Below are positions 30,621 through 38,474 of a stretch of 64,000 nucleotides of DNA, piece by piece (within the stretch, counting starts at the first letter, position 1; every line of letters starts with the position of its first letter). The stretch lies in NCBI RefSeq assembly GCF_036014015.1, contig NZ_CP107905.1, positions 372,001 to 436,000 of the forward strand, in the 5' to 3' direction. The notes below the pieces were generated by a model. The model searched no databases. It was not told where the DNA came from and worked only from the letters and a program-made list of their open reading frames with translations. The position numbers were made by a program, and so were the translations under genes. The DNA is from Streptomyces sp. NBC_00457 (GTDB lineage: Bacteria; Actinomycetota; Actinomycetes; Streptomycetales; Streptomycetaceae).

Positions 30621-30780
30621 TCAGTAACTCGTTGACGGTAGTACCCAGTCGGCGCGGCCCAACAAAGGAGGTAGCGACCTGCATGTACGTCGCGCTCGCG
30701 CCGTAAGTGTCATGGCATCCCCGTGGACCGCGACCACATTGTCGGCCATTACCAGATCCCCGACACCGACCACGCGTGCC
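30621..30780 (-). pseudogene. Possible remnant of a TauD/TfdA-type dioxygenase C-terminus
   Basis: The minus-strand frame ending at 30621 contains VVGVGDLVMADNVVAVHGDA, which resembles the C-terminal Fe-ligand segment of clavaminate-synthase/asparagine-oxygenase-like enzymes (GDLxxxDNxxxVHG). There is no start and the following residues diverge. Short and uncertain. Confidence 0.2.
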
Positions 30781-30853
30781 GCGTCCCGGGACAGGAGCCC
30801 CCTCTTACAGAAACAACTGAGGACTGGATTCAGGCTTCATTTAAAGGAGGCTC

Positions 30854-31252
30854 ATGGTGCGCGGCAGGACTCCCTGGTTCATGGTCGCCCTGGCTGCTCT
30901 CCTGGTGGCCCTTCAGTTCTTCGCGGCCCTGACGCCCGGCACCTCCACGCACATCGCCCACACAGCCGCACCTGCATCCCCTGACCGGTTCACGAGCGTG
31001 GTCCTCGACGAGTACGCGGACGAATTCGCCACCTGCAGTGACGACGGGCAGACCGCGGAACCGTCCCCCTGGCAGCCCGGCCGTGACCGCCAGCGCGTCT
31101 GCACGGAGCCCGACGTGAAGCCCTACCCGCTCACCGTGCGGGTGTACGACTCCCTGGCGCTGCCCCCATCGGTGAGTCACAAGTCCGGGTATCTCGCGTC
31201 CCCCCACACCATCACGCCCTGCCTCACGTCACTCCAGGTATTCCGCTGCTGA
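30854..31252 (+). CDS. Small exported protein of unknown function
   Basis: 132 residues with AAAGGAGG six bases before the ATG, one of the best ribosome sites in the window. The N-terminal hydrophobic segment (WFMVALAALLVALQFFAAL) is a signal peptide or membrane anchor. The rest has four cysteines (ATCSDD, RVCTEP, TPCLTS, FRC at the end), which could form two disulfides outside the cell. I do not recognise the family. It sits 105 bp before the carbonic anhydrase gene and may be co-transcribed with it. Confidence 0.65.
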   Translation: MVRGRTPWFMVALAALLVALQFFAALTPGTSTHIAHTAAPASPDRFTSVVLDEYADEFATCSDDGQTAEPSPWQPGRDRQRVCTEPDVKPYPLTVRVYDSLALPPSVSHKSGYLASPHTITPCLTSLQVFRC

Positions 31253-31357
31253 GCCGGCCTGCGGGCACCGAGCGGCCGATCGCCGTGCCTGCCCAGCGCT
31301 GTGCTCGAACGTACGCCGACGCGCCGTCCCGACGGCGCGCCAGGAGGAATATCTGCC

Positions 31358-31948
31358 ATGCAGCCACTCATCGACCATGCCCGCGGCTTCGGCCAACAGT
31401 CCACGGAACAATCCGAGGAACTGGTGCGACTGGCCGAGGGCCAGTCCCCGCAGGCCCTGTTCATCACCTGCTCCGACTCCCGGGTCGTACCGGCCCTGAT
31501 CACGGGCGCCCGCCCCGGTGAGCTCTTCGAGCTGCGCACCGCGGGCAATGTCGTCCCGCCGTACGCCTCGGGGCACCCCACCAGCGAGGCGGCCACCATC
31601 GAATACGCCGTGGAGGTCCTCGGCGTGAGCGACATCGTGGTGTGCGGCCACTCCCACTGCGGTGCCGTCGGCGCGTTGGTGCGCGGCGACGACCTGGACG
31701 CGGTACCGGCCGTACGGGACTGGCTCACGCATGCGACCCCACGCCCGACGGGCGCCTCCGAGGATCCGGAGGTCGCCGAGGGCGTCCAGGCCCATGTGCT
31801 GACGCAGTTGCTGCGGCTGCGCTCGTACCCGTTCATCGAGAGGAAGCTGAAGGAGCGTCAACTGTCCCTGCACGCCTGGTACTACGAGGTACACAAGGGT
31901 GCCGTGCGCGCCCACAGCGCCGAGACCGACGCGTTCGAGGCCCTGTGA
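31358..31948 (+). CDS. Beta-class carbonic anhydrase
   Basis: 196 residues from the ATG at 31358 (AGGAGG upstream); an earlier GTG at 31301 lacks such a site. It interconverts CO2 and bicarbonate. Zinc ligands are visible as Cys38 and the paired Asp40-Arg42 of CSDSR, His98 and Cys101 of CGHSHCG. Its stop lies eight bases before a SulP transporter gene. A SulP carrier with a beta-carbonic anhydrase is a known arrangement for bicarbonate uptake and use. Confidence 0.95.
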   Translation: MQPLIDHARGFGQQSTEQSEELVRLAEGQSPQALFITCSDSRVVPALITGARPGELFELRTAGNVVPPYASGHPTSEAATIEYAVEVLGVSDIVVCGHSHCGAVGALVRGDDLDAVPAVRDWLTHATPRPTGASEDPEVAEGVQAHVLTQLLRLRSYPFIERKLKERQLSLHAWYYEVHKGAVRAHSAETDAFEAL

Positions 31949-31956
31949 GGACCGCG

Positions 31957-33435
31957 ATGACCAAGTTTCCTCATCTGAAGCAGGACTTCGCCGCCTCTCT
32001 CGTGGTCTTCCTGGTCGCGCTGCCGCTGTGCGTCGGTGTGGCCGTCGCCTCCGGGGTCCCGGCCGAACTCGGTCTGATCACCGGCATCGTGGGCGGCATC
32101 GTCACTGGCCTGATGCGCGGCAGCAGTCTCCAGGTCTCCGGGCCGGCGGCGGGCCTGACCGTCCTGGTCTTCGAGGCAGTGCGGGAGTTCGGACTGCCCG
32201 CGCTCGGTGTGATCGTGCTCGCGGCCGGTCTGCTTCAACTGGCCATGGGCGCCCTGAGGCTGGGGCGCTGGTTCCGCGCGATATCCGTCTCGGTCGTCGA
32301 GGGCATGCTCGCCGGCATCGGCCTGGTGATCATCGCCGGGCAGTTGTACGCGGCGGCCGGTCTGACAGCCCCCGCCTCCGGCGTCGACAGGATCTTCGGC
32401 CTGCCCGGCGCGGCCGCCGATGCTCTCGGCTCCACCGCCGCGCTCGCCTCGCTCGCGATCGGCGCGGGCACCATCGCGGTGATGGTGCTGTGGAAGCGGC
32501 TGCCGAAGAAGGCCCGGACCGTGCCGGGCGCGCTCGCCGCGGTCGTCCTGGCGACGCTGGCCACGTCGGCGTTCAGCCTGCCGGTGGCCACCGTGGAGGT
32601 GCAGGGCCTGCTGGGCTCGATCCAGCCGCCCGGCGCGGAAGCGTTCGGTGAGCTGGCGAACCCGGCGATCATCGGCACGATCCTCGCGTTCACCCTGATC
32701 GCCTCCGCGGAGTCGCTGTTCAGCGCTGCCGCGGTGGACCGGCTGCACGACGGTCCGCGCACCGAGTACGACAAGGAACTGATGGCGCAGGGTGTGGGCA
32801 ACGCGGTCTGCGGTGTGCTCGGCGCGCTGCCGATGACCGCGGTCATCGTGCGCAGCTCCGCCAACGTCCAGGCGGGCGCGAAGACCGAGGCGTCCCGGGT
32901 GATGCACGGTGTGTGGCTGCTGCTGTTCGCCGCCGCGCTGCCGGCCACGCTGGCGCTGATCCCGATCCCCGCGCTGGCGGGCATCCTGGTCCACGCGGGT
33001 TGGAAGCTGATCCCCGTCCGCGGGATCGTCTCCCTCTGGCGGGGCCACCGCGGCGAGGCTCTGATCCTCGTCGTCACCGCCGTGGCGATCGTCGCGGTGA
33101 ACATGTTCGAGGGCGTGCTGATCGGTCTGGCCCTGTCGGTCGCCAAGACCGCCTGGGAAGCCTCGCACCTCAAGACACAGGTCATCGACAAGAGCGCCGG
33201 CCCCATCCAGGTCTACCTGTCGGGCAACGCGACCTTTCTCCGGCTGCCGAAGATCCTCGACAGCCTGGAAGTGCTGCCCCAGGACCGTCCGATCGAGCTC
33301 GACCTGTCCGGACTCCACCACCTCGACCACGCCTGCCGTACGGCTCTGGAGAACTGGGCCGAACGGCACAGTGCGGTCGGCACCGAACCAGTGAGGATGA
33401 CCGACCGGTCGGGAGCCGAGGCCACGTCCGTCTGA
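31957..33435 (+). CDS. SulP-family anion (probably bicarbonate) transporter
   Basis: 492 residues from the ATG at 31957; the longer frame from 31642 overlaps the carbonic anhydrase in another frame. Ten or more membrane segments with SulP motifs near the N-terminus (ALPLCVGVAVASGVPAELGL, GSSLQVSGPAAGLTVLV). The last ~100 residues form a STAS domain (IQVYLSGNATFLRLPKILD ... PIELDLSGLHHLDHACRTAL). The family moves sulfate, bicarbonate or related anions. The carbonic anhydrase eight bases upstream makes bicarbonate the likely substrate. Confidence 0.93.
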   Translation: MTKFPHLKQDFAASLVVFLVALPLCVGVAVASGVPAELGLITGIVGGIVTGLMRGSSLQVSGPAAGLTVLVFEAVREFGLPALGVIVLAAGLLQLAMGALRLGRWFRAISVSVVEGMLAGIGLVIIAGQLYAAAGLTAPASGVDRIFGLPGAAADALGSTAALASLAIGAGTIAVMVLWKRLPKKARTVPGALAAVVLATLATSAFSLPVATVEVQGLLGSIQPPGAEAFGELANPAIIGTILAFTLIASAESLFSAAAVDRLHDGPRTEYDKELMAQGVGNAVCGVLGALPMTAVIVRSSANVQAGAKTEASRVMHGVWLLLFAAALPATLALIPIPALAGILVHAGWKLIPVRGIVSLWRGHRGEALILVVTAVAIVAVNMFEGVLIGLALSVAKTAWEASHLKTQVIDKSAGPIQVYLSGNATFLRLPKILDSLEVLPQDRPIELDLSGLHHLDHACRTALENWAERHSAVGTEPVRMTDRSGAEATSV

Positions 33436-33501
33436 CCGGACCGCCCGGGGACAGCCTTCGGACACGTCGGCCGATCCCACCAACCCCACACAGATTGGAA
33501 T

Positions 33502-34083
33502 GTGACGATGCCAAAGGCCTATCGACGAACCGGAGCAGCCGTGCTCGCCGGTGTCGCGGGCTCCGCGCTTCTGCTCGCCGGATGTACGACGGACTCCGGA
33601 CCGGCCGCCGGCGCCGCCGCCGCGCTGGCCGCATCGGCCGAGCCCGTGAAGACGTCCCCGGATCCAGGGGTCGTCGTGTCACGTGACAAGGACCGGGAGA
33701 GCACGGCGGGTGCCCCGGACAATTTCACCGGTGACGTTTCGATCCAGCCCCTGTACACAGGCGACGAGAATACGGAAAGTGCCTCCGACGTGCGGTTCTC
33801 GGCACGCGCCCGGACCGTCTGGCACACCCATCCCGAAGGGCAGCGCCTGATCATCACCGAGGGCACCGGATGGGTGCAGGAATGGGGCAAGAAGCGCATC
33901 ACCGTCCACGAGGGTGACGTCATCTGGATCGCGCCGGGCGTCAAGCACTGGCACGGGGCGACCCGCGACAGCGCGATGGCCCACACCGCCGTCACCTACT
34001 CCGTCGACGGAACCAACGTGGACTGGCTGGAGCCTGTCACCGACGACCAGTACCTCGACGGAAAGCGAGAGCAGCGAGCATGA
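33502..34083 (+). CDS. Cupin-domain lipoprotein
   Basis: 193 residues from the GTG at 33502 (ATG two codons later is equally possible). Signal peptide with lipobox LLLAGC. The cupin barrel shows the metal ligands in WHTHPEGQRLIITEGTGWVQ and in GVKHWHGATR. Its stop overlaps the ATG of the next gene (ATGA), so the pair is made together. Cupins next to carboxymuconolactone-decarboxylase-like proteins are a frequent pairing. Here both are exported, which is unusual. The substrate is unknown. Confidence 0.85.
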   Translation: MTMPKAYRRTGAAVLAGVAGSALLLAGCTTDSGPAAGAAAALAASAEPVKTSPDPGVVVSRDKDRESTAGAPDNFTGDVSIQPLYTGDENTESASDVRFSARARTVWHTHPEGQRLIITEGTGWVQEWGKKRITVHEGDVIWIAPGVKHWHGATRDSAMAHTAVTYSVDGTNVDWLEPVTDDQYLDGKREQRA

Positions 34084-34847
34084 TCAGGTCCAGGACACTT
34101 ACCCTCATCGGTGCGATCGCCGCGGGCACGCTCCTCGTCGGGTACACCGCCCAGGCCGATCCTGGCTCCCGCACCGGTCAGGTCGAGTCGGTCTCCCCGG
34201 CCCTGGCGAAGTACGACAGGGAACGGGTCCAGCAGCTGTGGAACGACGCCGGCCTCTCGCGTCGTGACAGGGGGCTGGTCACCCTCGCGGTGCTCATCTC
34301 CAACGGGCAGACGACGGAGCTCGGCCGCTTCACCGACCGCGCCCTCGACGACGGGCTGTCCGCCGCGGAGATCTCGGAGACCGTCACCCACCTCGCGTTC
34401 TACGCGGGCTGGCAGAACGCCAAGGCCGCGGTGCCGGTGATCGCCGAGGTCTTCGACGAGCACGGGATCGACGCCGATCAGCTTCCCGAGCGGGACCCGG
34501 ATCTGCTCCCGCAGGACCAGGAGGCCGAGCGGGCCCGCGAGAAAAGCGTCCAGGAGGACTACGGCAGCGTCTCGCAGGGAGTCGTCGATGACACCGACGA
34601 CGTGCTCTTCGACGATCTGTGGCTGCGCCCGGACCTGAAGCCGCGCGACCGGAGTCTGGTCACCGTCGTGGCGCTCATCTCGACCGGTCAGAGCGGCCAG
34701 ATCACCTTTCACCTCAACAGGGCGATGGACAAGGGGGTCACCGCTGACGAGGTCGACGCGTTGCTGAACCATGCGGCCTACTTCGCCGGGTGGCCGAAGG
34801 TGTTCACCGCCATGCCCGTGATCCGCGACGTGCTCGAGTCGCGCTGA
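34080..34847 (+). CDS. Exported carboxymuconolactone-decarboxylase-like protein, two domains
   Basis: 255 residues. The first ~27 residues (MIRSRTLTLIGAIAAGTLLV ending TAQA) look like a signal peptide, although this family is usually cytoplasmic. Two tandem CMD domains follow: LSRRDRGLVTLAVLISNGQT...VTHLAFYAGWQNAKAAVPVI and KPRDRSLVTVVALISTGQSG...LNHAAYFAGWPKVFTAMPVI. Neither domain has the CxxC of AhpD-type peroxidases. It is translationally coupled to the cupin lipoprotein. A role in extracytoplasmic chemistry of small cyclic or quinone-like compounds is possible but unproven. Confidence 0.88.
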   Translation: MIRSRTLTLIGAIAAGTLLVGYTAQADPGSRTGQVESVSPALAKYDRERVQQLWNDAGLSRRDRGLVTLAVLISNGQTTELGRFTDRALDDGLSAAEISETVTHLAFYAGWQNAKAAVPVIAEVFDEHGIDADQLPERDPDLLPQDQEAERAREKSVQEDYGSVSQGVVDDTDDVLFDDLWLRPDLKPRDRSLVTVVALISTGQSGQITFHLNRAMDKGVTADEVDALLNHAAYFAGWPKVFTAMPVIRDVLESR

Positions 34848-34871
34848 CGGAACGGGAGCCGATTCGCCGAC

Positions 34872-34910
34872 GGCGGCGGGTGGGACGGCCGAGCCGGCCC
34901 GCCCGCCGCC
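34872..34910. terminator. Hairpin after the cupin/CMD operon
   Basis: Stem GGCGGCGGGTGGG / CCCGCCCGCCGCC (13 bp, one T-G pair), 25 bp after the stop at 34847. It overlaps the possible arsO-like remnant on the minus strand. Confidence 0.6.
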
Positions 34911-34940
34911 GATGACGACGACCTGGATCGCCTGACTCAT
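34893..34940 (-). pseudogene. Possible N-terminal remnant of an ArsO-like flavoprotein
   Basis: From the ATG at 34940 the minus strand reads MSQAIQVVVIGGGRAGSA, a canonical N-terminal FAD-binding strand and glycine loop, then diverges. In Streptomyces arsenic clusters (arsRBOCT type) a flavin monooxygenase ArsO is known. The adjacent arsC and thioredoxin-reductase fragments make this reading plausible. It overlaps a GC-rich hairpin that also encodes the glycines, so chance is possible. Confidence 0.35.
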
Positions 34941-34983
34941 GCCTGAGGCGCGGTGCGGCCATTCATGAAGATGAGCGAGACCA

Positions 34984-35241
34984 GTGCCAGCCCCACCACC
35001 GCGCCGAATCTCCGAGGCCAGGCCCAAGGTGCTGACCACCGAGGCAGTCCAGGCCTCCGACTACGTCATCACCATGGGCTGCGGCGACGCCTGCCCGATC
35101 TTCCTGGGCAAGAAGTACCTCGACTGGGCCCTGGAGGACCCCGCCGGCAAGGGCGTGCAGTCCGTGCGCCCCATCCGCGACGAGATCAAGACCCGCATCG
35201 AGGCCCTGATCGCCGAGATCGACGCCGCGCAGGAGGCGTGA
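34984..35241 (+). pseudogene. arsC: 5'-truncated arsenate reductase (arsC)
   Basis: From about 35008 the frame reads ISEARPKVLTTEAVQASDYV then ITMGCGDACPIFLGKKYLDW, ending ...IRDEIKTRIEALIAEIDAAQEA. This is the C-terminal ~75 residues of thioredoxin-dependent ArsC proteins (low-molecular-weight phosphatase fold). The N-terminal half with the catalytic CxxxxxR loop is missing, so it cannot work. A short plus-strand start at 34971 (MSETSASPTTAPN) is fused in another frame and may be the first codons of an arsenite exporter. The deletion junction is near 35007. Confidence 0.8.
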
Positions 35242-35312
35242 CCTCGGTGATGGGCGACCCCATACGCGGGGTCATCGCCATCGGCTGCGGCCCCGCCGGA
35301 TTGGCTGCATAG
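35238..35312 (+). pseudogene. N-terminal remnant of a thioredoxin reductase (arsT/trxB-like)
   Basis: GTG at 35238 overlaps the arsC stop (GTGA), as in an intact operon. The 24 codons read VTSVMGDPIRGVIAIGCGPA then GLAA before a TAG. The GxGPAG loop is the FAD-binding start of thioredoxin reductases; the remaining ~300 residues are gone. Arsenic operons in Streptomyces can carry such a gene (arsT) after arsC. Confidence 0.55.
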
Positions 35313-35820
35313 CCGTCGGCCGGCCGGGGTGTGTCATTCACTCGGCTTTTCGCGCGTTCGCGCAGGGTCGGCTACCGGATGGGGCGGTGCTCTGCTCGCG
35401 CTGCGGCACATCGTAGGTGGCGGGAAGGCGACGATCACGATGGTGACCGGGTCGCCGCTGGTCAGTCGGGGCCCGTTCCGCTTCGGCGGCCGCTTGGGCC
35501 TCCGCGCGCTCGTCGGCTCGACGTGCCGCCTCCATCCGGCTCGGGACCTTCGGACCCACCGGCGTTGGTTCCGGCAGCGCTGGAGCAGCATCGGGTGTGG
35601 ACTCCCCCGTGAGCTTCTTCAGCGGTGCCCACACGCCGTCGGCCAGTCAGGTCCGGCGTGTGCGGCCGGTAGCGAGATCCCGCCGATGGCCGCCCACATC
35701 AGGACGCCCCACCGCGGTCCCTCAAACCGCACCACTTCCAGGGACGCTGACCGCACAGTGGGGTAGCCGAAAGGCTCGTTCTACTATGGCGCTGCGTACT
35801 GCAGCGGAAAGGGAGCGACG
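35313..35820. other. About 500 bp without an intact gene
   Basis: A minus-strand frame (35338-35634) reads MWAPLKKLTGESTPDAAPAL and then becomes Arg/Ala/Glu-rich. Another piece upstream (WGVLMWAAIGGISLPAAHAG) looks like a membrane segment in a different frame. Together they may be a frameshifted, decayed plasmid-type gene, but no family is certain. The BlaI promoter lies near 35770-35800. Confidence 0.4.
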
Positions 35821-36189
35821 ATGCGACGGCTGGGGGATCTCGAGGCGGAGATCATGGATCGCCTCTGGCGGTGGCAGCGTCCGGCGACGGTGCGGGAGAT
35901 CGTCGACGACATCAACGAGGAGCGCCCGCTCGCCTACACCACGGTGATGACCGTGACCAACATCCTCTACACCAAGGGCTGGCTGCTGCGCAGCAAGCAG
36001 GGCCGGGCCTGGCTGTACACGCCGGTCCGCAGTCGTGAGGAGTACGCGGCGGCGCTCATGGAGGACGCGCTCGGCGCGAGCGAGGACCGTCCGGTGGCTC
36101 TGGCCCACTTCGTCCAGCAGATGAGTCCCGACGAGATCAGCGCCCTGCGCAAGGCATTGCGCACGGCGGGGCGGCAGGCAGAGTCGTGA
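35821..36189 (+). CDS. BlaI/MecI-family repressor
   Basis: 122 residues with GGAAAGGGAG upstream. The winged helix-turn-helix (LGDLEAEIMDRLWRWQRPATVREIVDDI, AYTTVMTVTNILYTKGWLLRSKQGRAWLYTPV) and the C-terminal dimerisation helices match the family. Such repressors are inactivated by cleavage triggered by a partner M56 membrane peptidase, here the next gene, whose GTG overlaps this stop codon. In actinobacteria this pair controls cell-wall and respiratory genes as well as beta-lactamases; no beta-lactamase is present here. Targets may include the cell-wall hydrolase at 37248. Confidence 0.92.
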   Translation: MRRLGDLEAEIMDRLWRWQRPATVREIVDDINEERPLAYTTVMTVTNILYTKGWLLRSKQGRAWLYTPVRSREEYAAALMEDALGASEDRPVALAHFVQQMSPDEISALRKALRTAGRQAES

Positions 36190-37100
36190 ACGCGGTGCCC
36201 GCGCTGCTCGGCTATGCGGCCGGAGTCGGTTTCCTCGCCCCGCGGCTGCTGCTGCGCAGCGCCTGGCCGCACCGCGCGCCGGGCCTGGCCGTGGCCGTAT
36301 GGCAAGGGCTGACCGTATCGTTCACCATCGCTGTCGCACTGGCCGCGTACCACCTCGCCAGCCCGACCGAGCACCTGCACGCCGACCTGATCGGCGTGCT
36401 GCATTCCTGCGGGCTGACCAACGCGACCGCCGCGACCGACCCGACCGTCATCGACCGCTTGGCGGTCGGTCTCCCACTCTCGATGGTCCTGCTGGTGCTC
36501 GGCTGCTTCCTCTTCGAAGTGCTCCGTGGCCGACGCGCTCGCACCCGTCACCGGGAAGTCCTGGACATGGTGGGTCGGCGCTCGCAGCACCTGGGCGCCA
36601 CCATCCTTGAACACGAACTGCCCGCCGCCTACTGCCTCCCGGGGCACAACCCGCGTGTCGTCGTCAGTGCGGGCGCCCTGCGGCTGCTGTCTCCCGGGCA
36701 ACTCGATGCCGTCCTCGAACACGAGCGTTCACACATCGCGGGACGCCACCATCTGGCACTGGCCGCCACCGAGGCGTTCGCCCGGGTCTTCCGACGAATT
36801 CCGCTCGCCCACCACGCCAAGGAGCAGACCGCGGTGCTCCTGGAGATGATCGCCGACGACCGGGCACTGCGCCGCCAGTCTCGCGAGGTGCTGGCCACGG
36901 CCATGTACGAGATGGCGGCGGCCAAGGCCGCCCCCGCGGGCGCGTTCGCGGTGGGCGGCCCGAGCGCTCTGGTCCGCATGAGGCGCGTACTCATCCCGCA
37001 GCGGCGACCGCACGTCGCGCTCCTTGGATCGGTGGCCGTCGCAGCGGCTGTGGTGCCGGTGCTCCCGCTGCTGTTCGGCTGCGTGCCCACCATCGGGTAA
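36186..37100 (+). CDS. M56-family membrane metallopeptidase (BlaR1-like sensor protease)
   Basis: 304 residues from the GTG at 36186, coupled to the BlaI gene. Several membrane segments flank a zinc-peptidase motif HERSHIAGRHH (HExxH) in VLEHERSHIAGRHHLALAATEAF; a downstream EMIADDRALRRQ supplies the third ligand region. No penicillin-binding sensor domain is fused at the C-terminus, as usual for the short actinobacterial M56 proteins. Expected to cleave or destabilise the BlaI repressor on a signal. Confidence 0.9.
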   Translation: MNAVPALLGYAAGVGFLAPRLLLRSAWPHRAPGLAVAVWQGLTVSFTIAVALAAYHLASPTEHLHADLIGVLHSCGLTNATAATDPTVIDRLAVGLPLSMVLLVLGCFLFEVLRGRRARTRHREVLDMVGRRSQHLGATILEHELPAAYCLPGHNPRVVVSAGALRLLSPGQLDAVLEHERSHIAGRHHLALAATEAFARVFRRIPLAHHAKEQTAVLLEMIADDRALRRQSREVLATAMYEMAAAKAAPAGAFAVGGPSALVRMRRVLIPQRRPHVALLGSVAVAAAVVPVLPLLFGCVPTIG

Positions 37101-37247
37101 ACCGGGCGCAAACGCCCCTCTTTCTCGGCATGGATTGCCACCTCATCTACGAAGCTACTAAGTTGCTCGCATACTTGATCGAAGCCGCCGGTACTCCACG
37201 GGGAACCGTGCCTTGTCCGCGTGGGCACACAGAGGAGTTGTCGCAAG

Positions 37248-38276
37248 ATGGGAACCCACCGCCGACCGAAGCCGCCGAGCAGTCCCCGGCTCGCCGTACT
37301 GGCCGCTTCGGCGGGAGCGTTCTCCCTGCTGTCCACGGCACAGAGCCAGGCCGAACCGAAGCCCTCCATCGAGAAGGTGCGCGAAGAGGTCGAGGAGCTC
37401 TACCACGACTCGGAGGCCGGCACCGAGGAGTACAACACCGCCCAGGGGAAGAAGGCGGCCCTGCAGAAGGCCGCCAACAGGGCACAGGAACGGGTGGCCG
37501 CGCAGCAGGCCGAGATCAACGAGATACGCAGCGAGATGGGCCCGGTAGCCGCCTCACAGTACCGAGACGGTGGCCTGGACCCGAGCGTGCGGCTCTTCCT
37601 GTCGGCCGAACCCGATGATTACCTGGAGCAGGCGGAGCTGCTGGATCGTACGAGCTCCCGGCAGATCTCCCTGCTCAAGAGCCTTCAGCACAAGCAGCGG
37701 GAGCTCGCCCAGACCCGCGCCGAAGCGGTGAAGAAGCTCGAGGCGGCCCGCAAGGCCCAGGAGCAGATGGGCGAGAAGAAGCAGGAGATCCAGAGCAAGC
37801 TTCGCGAGGCCCAGAAGCTCCTGAACAGCCTCACCGCCGAGCAGCGGGCCGAGCTCAAGGCCGCGGAGGCGGAGGCCGACCGCGCCTCCGGCAGCAGCGA
37901 CAGCGTCGCCACCTACAACGGTCCCGCCAGCGGAAGAGCCCGTACCGCGCTCGAGTTCGCCTACGCCCAGCTCGGCAAGCCCTACGAGTGGGGATCGACC
38001 GGCCCGAACTCCTACGACTGCTCCGGCCTGACCGGCGCCTCCTGGCGTGCCGCCGGCGTCTCGCTGCCCCGCACCGTCAACCAGCAGTACAACGCCGGCC
38101 GGCAGGTCGCCCGCTCCGACCTCCAGCCCGGCGACATCATCTACTGGTACAACAACAGCCAGCACAACGGCTTGTACATAGGCGACGGCAAGGCCATCCA
38201 CGCACCGCGCACCGGCAAGAACATCGAGATCACCAACCTCGACTCCATGCCGTACTTCGCGGCCACGCGGCCCTGA
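37248..38276 (+). CDS. Secreted NlpC/P60 cell-wall endopeptidase with coiled-coil stalk
   Basis: 342 residues from the ATG at 37248 (GAGGAG upstream; a GTG at 37221 is less likely). Signal peptide ends STAQSQA. Residues ~40-220 are a long coiled coil (EEVEELYHDSEAGTEEYNTA ... EAQKLLNSLTAEQRAELKAA), as in RipA-type hydrolases. The C-terminal NlpC/P60 domain has the catalytic Cys in NSYDCSGLTG, a His in SQHNGLYIG and KAIHAPRTG. It cleaves peptidoglycan stem peptides. Follows the BlaI/M56 pair, 147 bp downstream, with a CTACTAAG motif in the gap. Its terminator was split by the transposon beginning at 38292. Confidence 0.93.
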   Translation: MGTHRRPKPPSSPRLAVLAASAGAFSLLSTAQSQAEPKPSIEKVREEVEELYHDSEAGTEEYNTAQGKKAALQKAANRAQERVAAQQAEINEIRSEMGPVAASQYRDGGLDPSVRLFLSAEPDDYLEQAELLDRTSSRQISLLKSLQHKQRELAQTRAEAVKKLEAARKAQEQMGEKKQEIQSKLREAQKLLNSLTAEQRAELKAAEAEADRASGSSDSVATYNGPASGRARTALEFAYAQLGKPYEWGSTGPNSYDCSGLTGASWRAAGVSLPRTVNQQYNAGRQVARSDLQPGDIIYWYNNSQHNGLYIGDGKAIHAPRTGKNIEITNLDSMPYFAATRP

Positions 38277-38286
38277 TGGCCGGATG

Positions 38287-38291
38287 GCGGC
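38287..38291. repeat. Target-site duplication GCGGC (left copy)
   Basis: Five bases immediately before the left transposon end. An identical GCGGC follows the right end at 46180-46184. A 5-bp duplication is characteristic of Tn7-family insertion. Confidence 0.9.
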
Positions 38292-38303
38292 TGTAGGTTC
38301 CGA
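38292..38303. repeat. Left terminal inverted repeat TGTAGGTTCCGA
   Basis: Perfect inverse of 46168-46179. With the flanking C/G the identity extends to 13 bp. It starts with TGT, as Tn7-family ends do. Confidence 0.92.
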
Positions 38304-38310
38304 ATAGAGA

Positions 38311-38357
38311 TGTCGTTGTCCAAGTGATTTGTCATCAACTTGTCGTCCGACTCGTCC
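38311..38357 (+). repeat. Left-end TGTC repeat array (TnsB-binding candidates)
   Basis: TTGTC motifs with TGTC starting at 38317, 38330 and 38341 (13- and 11-bp steps), a further TGTC at 38311 and a degenerate GTCC at 38354. The right end shows the same 13/11 rhythm in mirror image. Confidence 0.65.
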
Positions 38358-38474
38358 AGCTGAGTCTCTACTACGGCCTGGTCCGTGATCCGGTGACCGG
38401 GTCTTGGAGCCAGATGCGGATCGAGGCGACGCGAACGGTGCCCTGGCAGACGAGCTGGTGTTTGTCACCCCGCT

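Noticed and set aside
35338..35634. 98-residue minus-strand ORF before blaI
   Set aside because: Starts plausibly but becomes compositionally non-protein-like; no family or ribosome site supports it.
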